Below the pieces are notes generated by a model. That model had not been told where the DNA came from. It ran no database searches and worked only from the letters and a program-made list of their open reading frames with translations. DNA of 64,000 bases from Vibrio nitrifigilis. GTDB lineage: Bacteria; Pseudomonadota; Gammaproteobacteria; Enterobacterales; Vibrionaceae. Location: the NCBI RefSeq assembly GCF_015686695.1, contig NZ_JADPMR010000001.1:2356001-2420000 (forward strand). Reading direction: 5' to 3'. A program made the position numbers and the translations under genes. Below, piece by piece: positions 35,587 to 44,794 of the stretch; within the stretch, counting starts at the first letter, position 1; each line of letters starts with the position of its first letter.

Positions 35587-36510
35587 GTGGCAATACTCTT
35601 CACTTTCCCTGGCCAAGGCACGCAAAAGGCAGGCATGCTAACGGATCTGCAACAATTTCCCATCGGACAACAACTGCTCAATCGCGCCAGCCATCATTTA
35701 GGACAAGATGTCTTAGAACTCGATAACGAAACAGCATTGTTGAATAACCGTAACACGCAAGTGGCGCTCACCATATGCAGTTATGCCTATGCTCAAATTT
35801 TGCGTGATCTGGGCATGAAACCTGAGTATGTACTTGGTCTATCAATTGGTGCTTTTCCTGCGGCCATCAGCGCGGGCATCATTAGCTATGAACAAGGTTT
35901 AGATTTAGTCACTCGCCGTGGTGAGTTGATGGCTAATGCTTATCCTGAGGGCTATGCCATGGCAGCGGTCATTGGCTTACCACTGCCGACTCTAAAACAA
36001 CTCTTAGCTGATGCGACAGAGCAAGGTCATGTGGTTTATATCGCCAATATCAATACCGAATCGCAAGTGGTAATTTCAGGACGAGTGGATTCATTACAAG
36101 CCGTTTGTGACCTTGCTCTAACCAAACAAGCGACCAGTGCGCGCTTATTGAAAGTCAATGTGCCATCACACTGTGCGTTATTAGCTAATCAAGCAGAACA
36201 ATTTTCACATGCCTTTGAATCGCTCGAGTTTAAGCGACCTAACATCACCTATGTGAGTGCGAATGCCGCCCGCGTATTGGTGCCAGTTGAGCGTATTCGC
36301 GATGATTTGACCCACAATATGGCGCGTCAGGTTCACTGGTGGGAAACCATCGCGATGCTCAAAGAACGTGGCGTAACATTAGCGATTGAAATGAAACCTG
36401 GCAGTGTTCTAACAGGGTTGTGTAAAGCCAGCATGCCCGATACTATTTCGGTCGCTGCTGAGTCAGAAAATCTGGCTAATCTTGCAGCACTCGCGCGTAA
36501 ATATGGCTAA
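35587..36510 (+). CDS. mdcH: Malonyl-CoA:ACP transacylase of malonate decarboxylase
   Basis: The 307-residue protein starts at a GTG at 35587 with AAGGAG seven bases before it. It has the FabD-like acyltransferase pattern: FTFPGQGTQKAGM at the N-terminus, LGLSIGAFPAAI (nucleophile elbow, GLSIG) near residue 85, and VNVPSHCALL with the catalytic His. MdcH charges the carrier protein with malonyl from malonyl-CoA, which starts the catalytic cycle. It lies between mdcG and mdcR. Confidence 0.93.
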   Translation: MAILFTFPGQGTQKAGMLTDLQQFPIGQQLLNRASHHLGQDVLELDNETALLNNRNTQVALTICSYAYAQILRDLGMKPEYVLGLSIGAFPAAISAGIISYEQGLDLVTRRGELMANAYPEGYAMAAVIGLPLPTLKQLLADATEQGHVVYIANINTESQVVISGRVDSLQAVCDLALTKQATSARLLKVNVPSHCALLANQAEQFSHAFESLEFKRPNITYVSANAARVLVPVERIRDDLTHNMARQVHWWETIAMLKERGVTLAIEMKPGSVLTGLCKASMPDTISVAAESENLANLAALARKYG

Positions 36511-36547
36511 ATTTACGCTAACAACAACGTTCAGCCAGTGAGCAAGC

Positions 36548-37483
36548 ATGAATAGACGTATTCCAACTACCATTAAACGTTTGGAAATTTTCATCAGTTA
36601 CATGGAACAGAACAATATGGGTCAAGTGGCAGAAGCCATGGACATCAATACGCTATCTGTGTATCGATCTATTCATGCTCTGGAAGAAGATCTCGGTTGT
36701 GTATTGTTTGAAAAACGTGGCCGCAGTTTGGTGCCATTAGAATCGGCGAACATTTTATATCAGCAGTGCGTGTCAGCATTAAGTGATCTATCGCGAGCCA
36801 TAGATAACACGCAAATATCTGCGGGCATTACACCCAAAAAAATTCGCGTAGGTTCGGTTAACTCTCTCACAGTTGATCTCGTCCCTCACCTATTAACGGC
36901 CTATAAAGAGCGCCGCCCAGATGTGCAGTTAGAGTTTCATTCCGGTTCAAATAGTGAATTAGTGGAAAAACTCAAGCGATCTGAACTTGATGTCTTGATG
37001 GTGTATGGGGATCATCATTTAGAAAATAGCCCTCATCATACCGCGATGAAACTGTTTGATGACATGTTGAGTTTCACCATTGCGCATTGTGGCGAGCAAC
37101 CGGGTAAGTCTGAGGTACCAATTAAAGCGGATTACTTAAAAAAGCAATCGTATATGACTCTGACTAAAGGATTTGGGCTACGCGAAGCGTTTGATAAAGT
37201 CATCGCAAAACTCGATAGTAAGGTCGATATTCACTCTGAGTTCTCTAGCATCTTTGGTCTAAGTTTTGCTCTTAAGTCAGGCGCTTACGCCGCTTTGCTT
37301 CCATCTCGACTTGCAGAGGTGTCCCATCAAATCGGCCTTGAGTTTTACCCTCTATCCCCAGAGTTAACGGAATCTCATGGCATTTATTTACTGATGAACC
37401 GAGCGAGTGAACATAACCCTGCAATTCGCGCGTTAATTGCTGAATGCCGAATGTACAGTTTGCGCTGGCAGAAGTCTTCATAA
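36548..37483 (+). CDS. mdcR: LysR-family regulator of malonate catabolism
   Basis: The 311-residue protein has a LysR-type helix-turn-helix (IKRLEIFISYMEQNNMGQVAEAM, LSVYRSIHALEEDLG) and effector domain and resembles MdcR/MdcY regulators. In Klebsiella mdcR is divergent from the operon. Here it is the last gene on the same strand, 37 bp after mdcH, so it may be cotranscribed and autoregulated. Malonate as inducer is inferred from the context. Confidence 0.88.
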   Translation: MNRRIPTTIKRLEIFISYMEQNNMGQVAEAMDINTLSVYRSIHALEEDLGCVLFEKRGRSLVPLESANILYQQCVSALSDLSRAIDNTQISAGITPKKIRVGSVNSLTVDLVPHLLTAYKERRPDVQLEFHSGSNSELVEKLKRSELDVLMVYGDHHLENSPHHTAMKLFDDMLSFTIAHCGEQPGKSEVPIKADYLKKQSYMTLTKGFGLREAFDKVIAKLDSKVDIHSEFSSIFGLSFALKSGAYAALLPSRLAEVSHQIGLEFYPLSPELTESHGIYLLMNRASEHNPAIRALIAECRMYSLRWQKSS

Positions 37484-37694
37484 GTAATAAAACAGCGTTC
37501 TTTACTCATAGATAGTGATCTATCGTCCATCCTGTAACATTGGTCTTTTTTCGCACAAAAAATAACCAACGGGGATTCAGCTATTTACTCTTTTGTCATT
37601 TTTTAGCGTGAGCTAGTTATCGAATAATTATTGGCCAGTTGCCTACACTTTATCGTGTAACTAACGCACGTCTAAGTCTTGGAGGATGACGACT

Positions 37695-38006
37695 ATGATG
37701 TCCACCCGCAAAGAATACGTTTTACAGGATAAAAACCACTTCCACGCTCACATCGAAGTGACTCGGTGCGGAACAATAGCGATTGATATTCCAGAAACCC
37801 AAGAACATTTCGAGACTGAGTTAGACTGTATTGAGTGGCAATCCAAAAATGGGGCTTCCTGTTTGATTTGTGTCAGTGAAACTCAAGCCAAAAAGAAACC
37901 AGTTACCACCTCGCTCGTGCTCCACAAAAAGGATGCGCGAGATTTAGATAAACTCATCGCTGAGGCTGAAGAAGATTACGAGCTGTTGATGAACGATCTG
38001 CTGTAA
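37695..38006 (+). CDS. Small acidic protein of unknown function, paralogue of the gene at 28790
   Basis: This 103-residue protein is clearly related to the one at 28790, as both share HFHAHIEV, CGTI and the end LMNDL. An ATG at 37686 directly abuts GGAGG and is too close, so I used the ATG at 37695, nine bases after GGAGG. The protein is acidic, with an insertion of about seven residues (AKKKPVTTS) relative to its paralogue. The function is unknown. It follows the mdc operon on the same strand, and a strong terminator lies behind it. Confidence 0.82.
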   Translation: MMSTRKEYVLQDKNHFHAHIEVTRCGTIAIDIPETQEHFETELDCIEWQSKNGASCLICVSETQAKKKPVTTSLVLHKKDARDLDKLIAEAEEDYELLMNDLL

Positions 38007-38046
38007 TGATTCCCCCCTTAACAAGAACATACGACTGTAATAGTTT

Positions 38047-38084
38047 GACTGTGATTCAGGGCACTGACTCACAGTCTTTTTTTT
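38047..38084 (+). terminator. Rho-independent terminator
   Basis: GACTGTGA / TCACAGTC is followed by eight T. It ends the small paralogue gene. Confidence 0.88.
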
Positions 38085-38096
38085 GGCCACTTTTTC

Positions 38097-38362
38097 TATA
38101 CCCAAATGACCTCAAGATGCAGGATTCAGAGCTTCATCAACGAGCCTAGGTCAAGCTCAATCACGGCAGGAATGGTCATTCCCTTTTAACGTGATTGGGC
38201 GCAGAAATAGGTTTGTTGATGAGTTCCCGAAGGGCGAGTTTTATTCGCTCCTAGGCTGTGTTACTGATTTTCTACGTAGAATGACTATGTCTTCAAATCA
38301 GTGCCTTGCCTAAGAGCGAATACATTCTCGCTGAAACAGCATCTTGAGGTTACTTGGGTATA
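38097..38362. repeat. 266-bp palindromic MITE-like dispersed repeat
   Basis: It begins TATACCCAAATGACCTCAAG and ends with the near-perfect inverse, CTTGAGGTTACTTGGGTATA. The two ends match over about 24 bp with two mismatches. No transposase is inside. Shorter or partial copies occur at 24765 and 47620 in this window. I recall similar sequences scattered through Vibrio genomes, though I cannot name a published family. Confidence 0.75.
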
Positions 38363-38557
38363 TAACTCATGAATACTTTTCATCTGATCCGCTGAGTAAA
38401 TAACCACAAGACCACTCATGACTCTTCGCGTATGATTACCCTTTTTAGGTAGATAGTTCTGGAAATTTTGTCTTGAATTCGGTATATCCGTACTACCTGT
38501 GTAAAACTCAATCAGTTTAATATCGAAAGCCGTAGTCGATAATACATTGTTTAACAT
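38285..38557 (-). CDS. Small hypothetical protein whose C-terminus is encoded by the repeat element
   Basis: A 90-residue frame starts at the ATG at 38557 (MLNNVLSTTAFDIKLIEFY) with AAAGG upstream. The first 65 residues look like a real protein (FDIKLIEFYTGSTDIP, SGLVVIYSADQMKSIHELY). I do not recognise its family. The last 25 codons and the stop come from the right end of the 266-bp repeat. An earlier ATG at 38611 extends the frame by 18 residues but lacks a ribosome site. Function unknown; it may be a truncated gene. Confidence 0.5.
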   Translation of the reverse strand: MLNNVLSTTAFDIKLIEFYTGSTDIPNSRQNFQNYLPKKGNHTRRVMSGLVVIYSADQMKSIHELYTQVTSRCCFSENVFALRQGTDLKT

Positions 38558-38629
38558 GCCTTTATGGTTGTTATGGAACGAATACTTATGGTTATTTTGA
38601 TAGCTAAACATAATAGCTAGGAAGCGCAT

Positions 38630-39895
38630 ATGCTGCGACGAATACAAGAAACACTTTCCATATATAAAGATCTCCCTAGAGACATTTACTTTATCGCCCT
38701 ATCCCGTTTTATTCTCGGTCTTGGTAATTTCATCATTCCTTTTTTGGTTTTACTGCTTACTCAAAAGCTTGGGTATTCAGAAGCCATTGCCAGCACTTTT
38801 GTGATGATTGTGATGACTGCATTTATGATAGGTGGCGTCTTCGGCGGGAAGCTTGCTGATGCCTTTGGTCATAAAAATATTATGGTGCTGGGTGAATTGA
38901 TTGGTGGCACTATTCTGTTTGTTTGTGGTTTTTTCCCCGAACATCATTACCTTGCTCCAGCCCTTATTTTAATCGCTTATCTTTTTGGTGGCGCCTCAGT
39001 ACCCGCAGGGAATGCACTCGCTGCGAATCTCTCAAATACCAGCAATCGTTCAGCCGTTATGTCTCTCAGTTATTTGGCTTATAACGTGGGCTCTGCTGTG
39101 GGCTCTTTGGTTGCAGGTTACCTATTCTGGTATAGCAGCTCTTTGATTTATTGGGGTAACGGACTGGCGAGTGTGATTGGTATTTTATTGGTTGCTTGGT
39201 TCGTCAAAGAACCTAAATACACGAAACCTATGCCAACACCAGAGCGCGAGGACCTTGAATTAGAATTCGATCCTGAGCAAGATGCCGAAGGCAGTGTATG
39301 GCAAGTGTTGAAAGAACGTCCTCACCTGTGGGTGTTTGGCATAGCCTGCACGTTACTCTATATCGCTATTACCCAAATGACCGTACTCGCACCACTCTAT
39401 ATGGCGCACCTATTTGGCAAAGAAGGAGCCGTTGTCTTTGGTCAACTCATGACCATTGCCTGCGTTGCGGTGGTTGTGCTCACCCCTATTTTGGTGAAAG
39501 TTACGCATGGACAAAGCGAGTTGAAAAGCCTATCGATTTGCGGGGGGTTACTGGCTGGCGGATATTTAGTGGTCATGAATTTTGATTATGTGCCAGTCTT
39601 CTTCTTTGCATGGTTAATTTTAGCGGCCGCTGAAGTGCTATTAGTGACTAACGAAAATGTCTATATCGCTAACCAGTCTCCACGTAGCCACCGAGGAAGG
39701 ATCAGTGGCGTGATTAATACTATCAAGAATATTGGTATGCTACCTGCGTATGTCGTGATGGGCATTATGGTGCAAGGTATCGGCTATTCCATGACATGGA
39801 GCTGTATTATCGCGATAGCTGTTTTATCAAGCCTCATGTTGCTCTTTATGAGCAAACGCCAACACTCAAGCGTAGCAGCCGTTCAGGCTCATTAA
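38630..39895 (+). CDS. Major facilitator superfamily transporter
   Basis: The 421-residue protein has about twelve hydrophobic helices and the MFS loop 2-3 motif (GGKLADAFGHKNIM). It resembles drug-efflux MFS proteins of the MdtG/MdtH type. A ribosome site (AGGAAG) precedes the ATG at 38630. It stands alone between the repeat element and the acetoin genes and ends in a strong terminator. The substrate is unknown. Confidence 0.88.
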   Translation: MLRRIQETLSIYKDLPRDIYFIALSRFILGLGNFIIPFLVLLLTQKLGYSEAIASTFVMIVMTAFMIGGVFGGKLADAFGHKNIMVLGELIGGTILFVCGFFPEHHYLAPALILIAYLFGGASVPAGNALAANLSNTSNRSAVMSLSYLAYNVGSAVGSLVAGYLFWYSSSLIYWGNGLASVIGILLVAWFVKEPKYTKPMPTPEREDLELEFDPEQDAEGSVWQVLKERPHLWVFGIACTLLYIAITQMTVLAPLYMAHLFGKEGAVVFGQLMTIACVAVVVLTPILVKVTHGQSELKSLSICGGLLAGGYLVVMNFDYVPVFFFAWLILAAAEVLLVTNENVYIANQSPRSHRGRISGVINTIKNIGMLPAYVVMGIMVQGIGYSMTWSCIIAIAVLSSLMLLFMSKRQHSSVAAVQAH

Positions 39896-39922
39896 TGGCG
39901 CATAGCCAAATGGCCCCAATTT

Positions 39923-39963
39923 AAAAAAGCCCCAATAGTTCACCAACTATTGGGGCTTTTTTT
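39923..39963. terminator. Strong bidirectional terminator
   Basis: AAGCCCCAATAGTT pairs with AACTATTGGGGCTT around a 4-nt loop, with A and T runs on both sides. It separates the MFS gene from alsS and can serve both strands. Confidence 0.9.
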
Positions 39964-39990
39964 GCCTGCTTATTTCACGTGCTGATTATA

Positions 39991-41694
39991 CTAAGCAAGG
40001 ACACTTTCTTGTCCGGCAAAAACCGGATCACAATGATCAGCGCCACGTGCTTTTAGCAGCTTGTAGTTATCACTGTAATCGACAGGAATAGCCACAACCG
40101 CTGGGCCTTGTACATCCATGGCCGCTTTTAACGTAGTCGCTAATTGATGTTGCTCAGTGACAGCATAAGCATGAGCACCAAAAGATTCCGCGTAAGCGTT
40201 AAAATCAATCGGACCAAATTTCACACCAGAATGACGGCCGTATTTATTCACTTCTTGGATTTCTACCATGTTGTATGCGTTATCCACCCACACAATGTGT
40301 ACAATATTACAGCCTAAACGCACCGCAGTTTCTAGCTCCATACTTGATTGCATGAAACCGCCGTCACCAGAAACAGAAATCACCTTCGCACTTGGGTTTA
40401 ATAAGCTAGCACTGATGGCCCATGGTAATGCCACCCCCATGGTTTGTTGCCCATTAGAAATCATCATTTGGCGCGCACGAAAACATCCCATATAACGAGC
40501 AAGCCAAATGTGGAAACTCCCCATATCCAAACATAATGTCATATCTGGGGTAATTAATGACTGCATCACTTTGATAATACTTAATGGATGAAAACCACGA
40601 GCGCTCCAAACGGATGGATACCCTTTTATCAACTGACGACGATGAGCGACTTCTTCTAAAATAGACAGGCTCAGTGGTGATAAACGGGAATAGGAAGACA
40701 TTCGGTTCGTCATTTGTTCCACTGATGTCGCGATATTACCAACCAATTCTATTTCTGGTTGATAATGCTGTTGATACTCCGCAGGTTCAATATCTAAATG
40801 AATGATCGGGCAATCTTTGGTGTTCCACAGGTCTGGATCATATTCAATCGCGTTAAACCCAATAGTGACGATCAAATCCGCTTGTTTTAACAACACATCA
40901 CCAGGTTGATTGTTAAACAAGCCGACTCGGCCCGCAAATCGATTGTAGTGATTAATATTTAATGTACCAGCAGCTTGATACGTGCCAACAACGGGTAATT
41001 GAGTTTTCTGCAAAAAGCGGGTGATGGCTAACGCGTTTTCTTCCTTACTGGCATGCAATCCCGCAAGGACCACCACATTGTCTGCCGCTTCAATGCGTTT
41101 TACTGCTTCATCGATTGCAGTAATATCAGCCGTCCCCATCGGTACATATCGATTAGGTATGATGACATCGTTTTCTGTTTGATCACTTAATACATCTTGC
41201 GGCAAACTCACAAAACTCGCACCAGGACGTCCAGTTTCCGCCGCGCGTACTGCATTCGCGATCATTTCTGCCGCTGCATCAACATGCTGAATTTCTGCAC
41301 AATATTTGGTAATAGGCCTAAATATACCTACAGTATCAAGGCTTTGGTGAGTTTTACGTTGCTGGTCAGTACGTTTAACCGCACCGCCTAATGCCAACAT
41401 AGGATCACCTTCCGAGTTGGCGGTCGCGACACCAGTCACCAAATTACCGCACCCCGGACCAGAAGTGACCATAGTGACCCCGGCTTTACCCGTTAGACGC
41501 CCAATAGCGCCAGCCATAAATGCCGCATTGGCTTCATGACGAACAGGAATTAAATTAATATTGGTATCGTTAATCGCATCAAATAGACGATCAATTTTTG
41601 CACCTGGAATACCGAATATATATTTAGTACCCAATTGTTCTAATTGTTGAGCAATTAAATCAGCACCAGTTCGAATTGAAGATTCTTTTTTCAT
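39991..41694 (-). CDS. alsS: Catabolic acetolactate synthase
   Basis: The 567-residue thiamine-diphosphate enzyme starts at the ATG at 41694 (MKKESSIRTG), which has AAGGAT upstream. The open frame extends eight codons further to a TTG. It shows GIPGAKIDRLFDAI, the active-site Glu in RHEANAAFMA, VTSGPGCGN, and the ThDP-binding GDGGFMQSSMELETAVRLGCN...N region. It condenses two pyruvates to acetolactate. The anabolic ilvN-type regulatory subunit is absent. Catabolic use is supported by alsD upstream and divergent alsR. Confidence 0.94.
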   Translation of the reverse strand: MKKESSIRTGADLIAQQLEQLGTKYIFGIPGAKIDRLFDAINDTNINLIPVRHEANAAFMAGAIGRLTGKAGVTMVTSGPGCGNLVTGVATANSEGDPMLALGGAVKRTDQQRKTHQSLDTVGIFRPITKYCAEIQHVDAAAEMIANAVRAAETGRPGASFVSLPQDVLSDQTENDVIIPNRYVPMGTADITAIDEAVKRIEAADNVVVLAGLHASKEENALAITRFLQKTQLPVVGTYQAAGTLNINHYNRFAGRVGLFNNQPGDVLLKQADLIVTIGFNAIEYDPDLWNTKDCPIIHLDIEPAEYQQHYQPEIELVGNIATSVEQMTNRMSSYSRLSPLSLSILEEVAHRRQLIKGYPSVWSARGFHPLSIIKVMQSLITPDMTLCLDMGSFHIWLARYMGCFRARQMMISNGQQTMGVALPWAISASLLNPSAKVISVSGDGGFMQSSMELETAVRLGCNIVHIVWVDNAYNMVEIQEVNKYGRHSGVKFGPIDFNAYAESFGAHAYAVTEQHQLATTLKAAMDVQGPAVVAIPVDYSDNYKLLKARGADHCDPVFAGQESVLA

Positions 41695-41723
41695 CTTTTT
41701 ATCCTTAACATAAATCAAAGCTA

Positions 41724-42509
41724 TTATTTTTCTGTTTTTTCTATAGCTTGACGAATATCGTGATGTGATAAATCAGCATCTAAAAATTGTTCAGTTGTAG
41801 GAATATCAATATTTAATTTCGATACCACCCCAATTTGCAAAAAACCTGACGTTATACGGTAATCCTGAATATGGCCGCCACCTTTACGATCATTAGTAAT
41901 AAAATGCTCATGATAACCAGGTACATTAATACCAGTGGTATATTGAGGGCTTCTAAAACCTGCGATAGCGCCTTTATGTTTACGAAAATTAAACGTTGGC
42001 TGCTCTTTTACCACTTCTAACATTGGTCGATAGGGCGCTTCTTGACGTGGTACGGTTCGAGTCCTAACATAGTCAAATGTCCCGTCAACTCTTACCGCAC
42101 AGAATAAGTTATCGGATGGCACCATTTGATCGATTAGCTTATGCAATTGTTCTCGAGTCAATGATTCGGTAATGGGTAATTCAATATTCGGTTTAAAATG
42201 AGTCATCACTGCAAATGGTGTTTTTTGTGTCATTTGAGCTTTATGTGCTGACCCATCCTGTTTTAATTGGAATACTTTATTATCGAACGCAATTAATTCA
42301 CCATCTAAGTGATCAAATGTTCCTAAACCAAAATCACCGTGTTCTAATAATTCTTCAACTGTGGTTGAACCATCATAGACACCAGCAATTAACGCGCTCA
42401 TTAATGAAGTCTGATAGATCTCCCCACGACCGGTTAATTTGTGATATTCAGCGAATTCTTTTGCCACATCGAATGAACAAGTACAAAGAGAGTTGTAGAT
42501 TTCACACAT
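41724..42509 (-). CDS. alsD: Alpha-acetolactate decarboxylase
   Basis: The 261-residue protein starts at the ATG at 42509 (MCEIYNSL). The open frame reaches 18 codons further, but no better start is seen. Family motifs are present: GDFGLGTFDHLDGELI, and the zinc-binding histidines in PGYHEHFITNDRKGGGH. It converts acetolactate to acetoin, lowering acid production during fermentation. It lies first in the minus-strand operon, 29 bp before alsS, and is divergent from alsR. No acetoin or butanediol dehydrogenase gene is in the window. Confidence 0.94.
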   Translation of the reverse strand: MCEIYNSLCTCSFDVAKEFAEYHKLTGRGEIYQTSLMSALIAGVYDGSTTVEELLEHGDFGLGTFDHLDGELIAFDNKVFQLKQDGSAHKAQMTQKTPFAVMTHFKPNIELPITESLTREQLHKLIDQMVPSDNLFCAVRVDGTFDYVRTRTVPRQEAPYRPMLEVVKEQPTFNFRKHKGAIAGFRSPQYTTGINVPGYHEHFITNDRKGGGHIQDYRITSGFLQIGVVSKLNIDIPTTEQFLDADLSHHDIRQAIEKTEK

Positions 42510-42607
42510 GATATACACCGTTACTGTATTGAACTTATGCAATAAGCATGGAATCTGTAACACGTAAAATCTAATATAAAATTCATTTATTTCGATATGA
42601 AAAAAAT

Positions 42608-43504
42608 ATGGAACTACGCTACTTAAAATATTTCGTTACCGTGGCACAAACGCATCACTTTACTCGAGCTGCGGAGCAACTAGGCATTGCTCAACCCCCA
42701 CTTAGCCAACAGATAAAAAAGTTGGAGCAGGAAATTGGGGCGCCTCTGTTCGACCGTTCCTCGCGGAAAGTAGAGTTGACCAAGGTGGGTGAAACTTTTT
42801 ACGTCGATGCATTGAACATTCTTAATAATGTTGAACAAGCCAAGGCAAAAGCAAAGCAAATGGCGCGCGGTGAGAATACGGAAGTGCGGATTGGATTTGC
42901 CACATCGACAGCAATCTGTAACCAAGTGTTATCGGTAATGCGACAATTAAGAGAGTACTTTCCAGAAGTGAATTTTGTCGGAGTAGAGCTTCCGATGCAT
43001 AAACTCGTTGAACAGCTAAAAGAAAAACAGCTTGATATCGCCTTTAAACGTCTACCTTGTTACGCCTGTGAACAATTGGAAAAACGAGTGCTGTTCGAAG
43101 AACCGTTCATTGCCGTGATCCCTTCAACGAATCCTCTCGCTCAACGAAAACATATCAGCTTAGACGAGCTCAGCACCGAACGACTACTGCTCTTTCCCCG
43201 TGAAACAGGCCCAGCTCTTTATGATGAAATGACGTCACTATTTACCCATCGTGGCATTGCCATCAATAGCCAATATGCCGCACCACAGTTACGCTCTGCG
43301 GTTGCAATGTCACAAGCTGGGTTTGGTATAGCCATTGTTCCTCGCTCCCTCGCAGAGCACTTGGATGATTCCGCCCGTTGTACAGAAATTGATGATATGC
43401 CATTGGTGAGTCAGGTGGTAATGGCTTGGGAACCCAGCAACTTCAATCACCAAGTGCGAAAGATAATTCAACGCATTTCAAAATATCAGGATGGCCATAT
43501 CTAA
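42608..43504 (+). CDS. alsR: LysR-family activator of the acetoin operon
   Basis: The 298-residue protein has the LysR helix-turn-helix (MELRYLKYFVTVAQTHHFTRAA and QPPLSQQIKKLEQEIG) and resembles AlsR/BudR and CatR-type regulators. It is divergent from alsD with about 98 bp between the start codons, so it probably controls alsDS in response to acetate or low pH, as known for AlsR/BudR. That regulation is inferred here. Confidence 0.88.
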   Translation: MELRYLKYFVTVAQTHHFTRAAEQLGIAQPPLSQQIKKLEQEIGAPLFDRSSRKVELTKVGETFYVDALNILNNVEQAKAKAKQMARGENTEVRIGFATSTAICNQVLSVMRQLREYFPEVNFVGVELPMHKLVEQLKEKQLDIAFKRLPCYACEQLEKRVLFEEPFIAVIPSTNPLAQRKHISLDELSTERLLLFPRETGPALYDEMTSLFTHRGIAINSQYAAPQLRSAVAMSQAGFGIAIVPRSLAEHLDDSARCTEIDDMPLVSQVVMAWEPSNFNHQVRKIIQRISKYQDGHI

Positions 43505-43640
43505 ACATCGCTACCTAAGTAACCTGTTCAGTGCTCAAACTTGCTGATTAAACGGAATTTTTGTAGTGTTTTGCGTCAGACTTACTGTTTTATGACCTAT
43601 TAATACTTTTTGTGGCCCATCAACAGCTAGGATTATACCC

Positions 43641-43659
43641 ACTGTTTACGGAAAACAGT
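43641..43659. promoter_or_regulatory. Inverted repeat upstream of the lipase gene
   Basis: ACTGTTTACGGAAAACAGT is an imperfect palindrome 46 bp before the lipase start codon, possibly an operator. No known consensus is matched with confidence. Confidence 0.35.
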
Positions 43660-43704
43660 CTCTCCCTTTAGCCAACATTTTTAATCATTTTTCAGGAAGG
43701 CGCG

Positions 43705-44787
43705 ATGAATAACGTTAAGCTAAAACGATTAACGACGCTTTTACTGTCAACGACAGTATTAGTCAGCCCCATTAGTTATGCTGATAAAGGCCAAACGGCA
43801 TCATCCTCACCATCGTTTGCTGCAGATTTTCATCCTGGTTTAAATTTTGGCGGTTTTGGTGGAGGAAAATGTCAGGCAACAAAAACCCCGGTGATCTTTA
43901 TTCACGGCGCGGCAACAACGTCGAGTAATTGGCTCGTCAAACCGACAGGTCCCAACCTGGCACCAAACGCAGCATCGGTTTACCAAACATTTAAAGACAA
44001 TGGCTATAACGATTGTGAACTGTTTGCCGTCACCTACACCTCTCACGAAGAACAGGTAAACCCAGAAAAAAACCAACAACAGGTTGAAAAATACAACCTT
44101 CTATACGATTTCATCCGCCGAGTTCGTCAATATAGCAATAAAAGCCAAGTCGATATTGTCGCCTATTCACAAGGCGTCTCGTTAGCGCTCGCGACTTTTG
44201 AATATAAAAGTGCGTGGGGATATGTGCGCCGCTTTGTCAATATTGCCGGACCAATGCGTGGTTTACCAGCCTGCAAGGGAGTCGGTCCAGCTGATGATAA
44301 ATTTCCTATTTGTCATGCGCAAAGTTTAGAGAACGCCTTTGTGTTTGGCCTGTTCCCAAGTGAAGACAGTTGGAATGGCTATAACGAATGGACATCCGAT
44401 TCAGGACAAAAAAGCTTACGGGCAATGCCAAAACATGAACCGCAAGTACAATTTTATACCATAGATGCAGGAAATCAGGACGCAACACTTTGTCCATCAG
44501 TCGATAAACACGACTGTGCATTGAATGCGACGTTTACCAATAGTAAAAATGTACTCGCACAACTTAATATCGGTGAGGGTTCTAAAGCGACTCAATCAGC
44601 CATCACGCAGAATAAAGAAGGCAGCCAATCGCTCGGCGGGGATAAAGATGGCGTCGGCCATTATCGTGTCATGACCAACGCCGGATCGATTGTATTGAAT
44701 ATGTTGACCTCAGAGTGTCAGGGTGCCGACTGCGCTAAGGGCTATCACGGTTCAGTTATCGATCAAACCAAAATATCAACGCCTTAA
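43705..44787 (+). CDS. Secreted alpha/beta-hydrolase, lipase/esterase-like
   Basis: The 360-residue protein has a signal peptide (cut near ISYADK) and an alpha/beta-hydrolase core. The oxyanion segment VIFIHGAA is at 63-70 and the nucleophile elbow AYSQG at 153-157 (Ser155), which replaces the first Gly of GxSxG by Ala as in several secreted bacterial lipases. Several Cys pairs (CQATK, DCELF, ACKG, ICHA, CPSVDKHDC) could form disulfides. Lipase or polyester depolymerase activity is inferred. The ribosome site AGGAAGG precedes the ATG. The stop codon overlaps that of the convergent gene. Confidence 0.8.
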   Translation: MNNVKLKRLTTLLLSTTVLVSPISYADKGQTASSSPSFAADFHPGLNFGGFGGGKCQATKTPVIFIHGAATTSSNWLVKPTGPNLAPNAASVYQTFKDNGYNDCELFAVTYTSHEEQVNPEKNQQQVEKYNLLYDFIRRVRQYSNKSQVDIVAYSQGVSLALATFEYKSAWGYVRRFVNIAGPMRGLPACKGVGPADDKFPICHAQSLENAFVFGLFPSEDSWNGYNEWTSDSGQKSLRAMPKHEPQVQFYTIDAGNQDATLCPSVDKHDCALNATFTNSKNVLAQLNIGEGSKATQSAITQNKEGSQSLGGDKDGVGHYRVMTNAGSIVLNMLTSECQGADCAKGYHGSVIDQTKISTP

Positions 44788-44794
44788 AAGGCGT
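44779..44794. terminator. Hairpin spanning the overlapping stop codons
   Basis: ACGCCTTAAAAGGCGT, a 7-bp stem, covers the stop codons of the lipase gene (plus) and DUF481 gene (minus). It may be a compact bidirectional terminator, but the T-runs are short. Confidence 0.45.
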
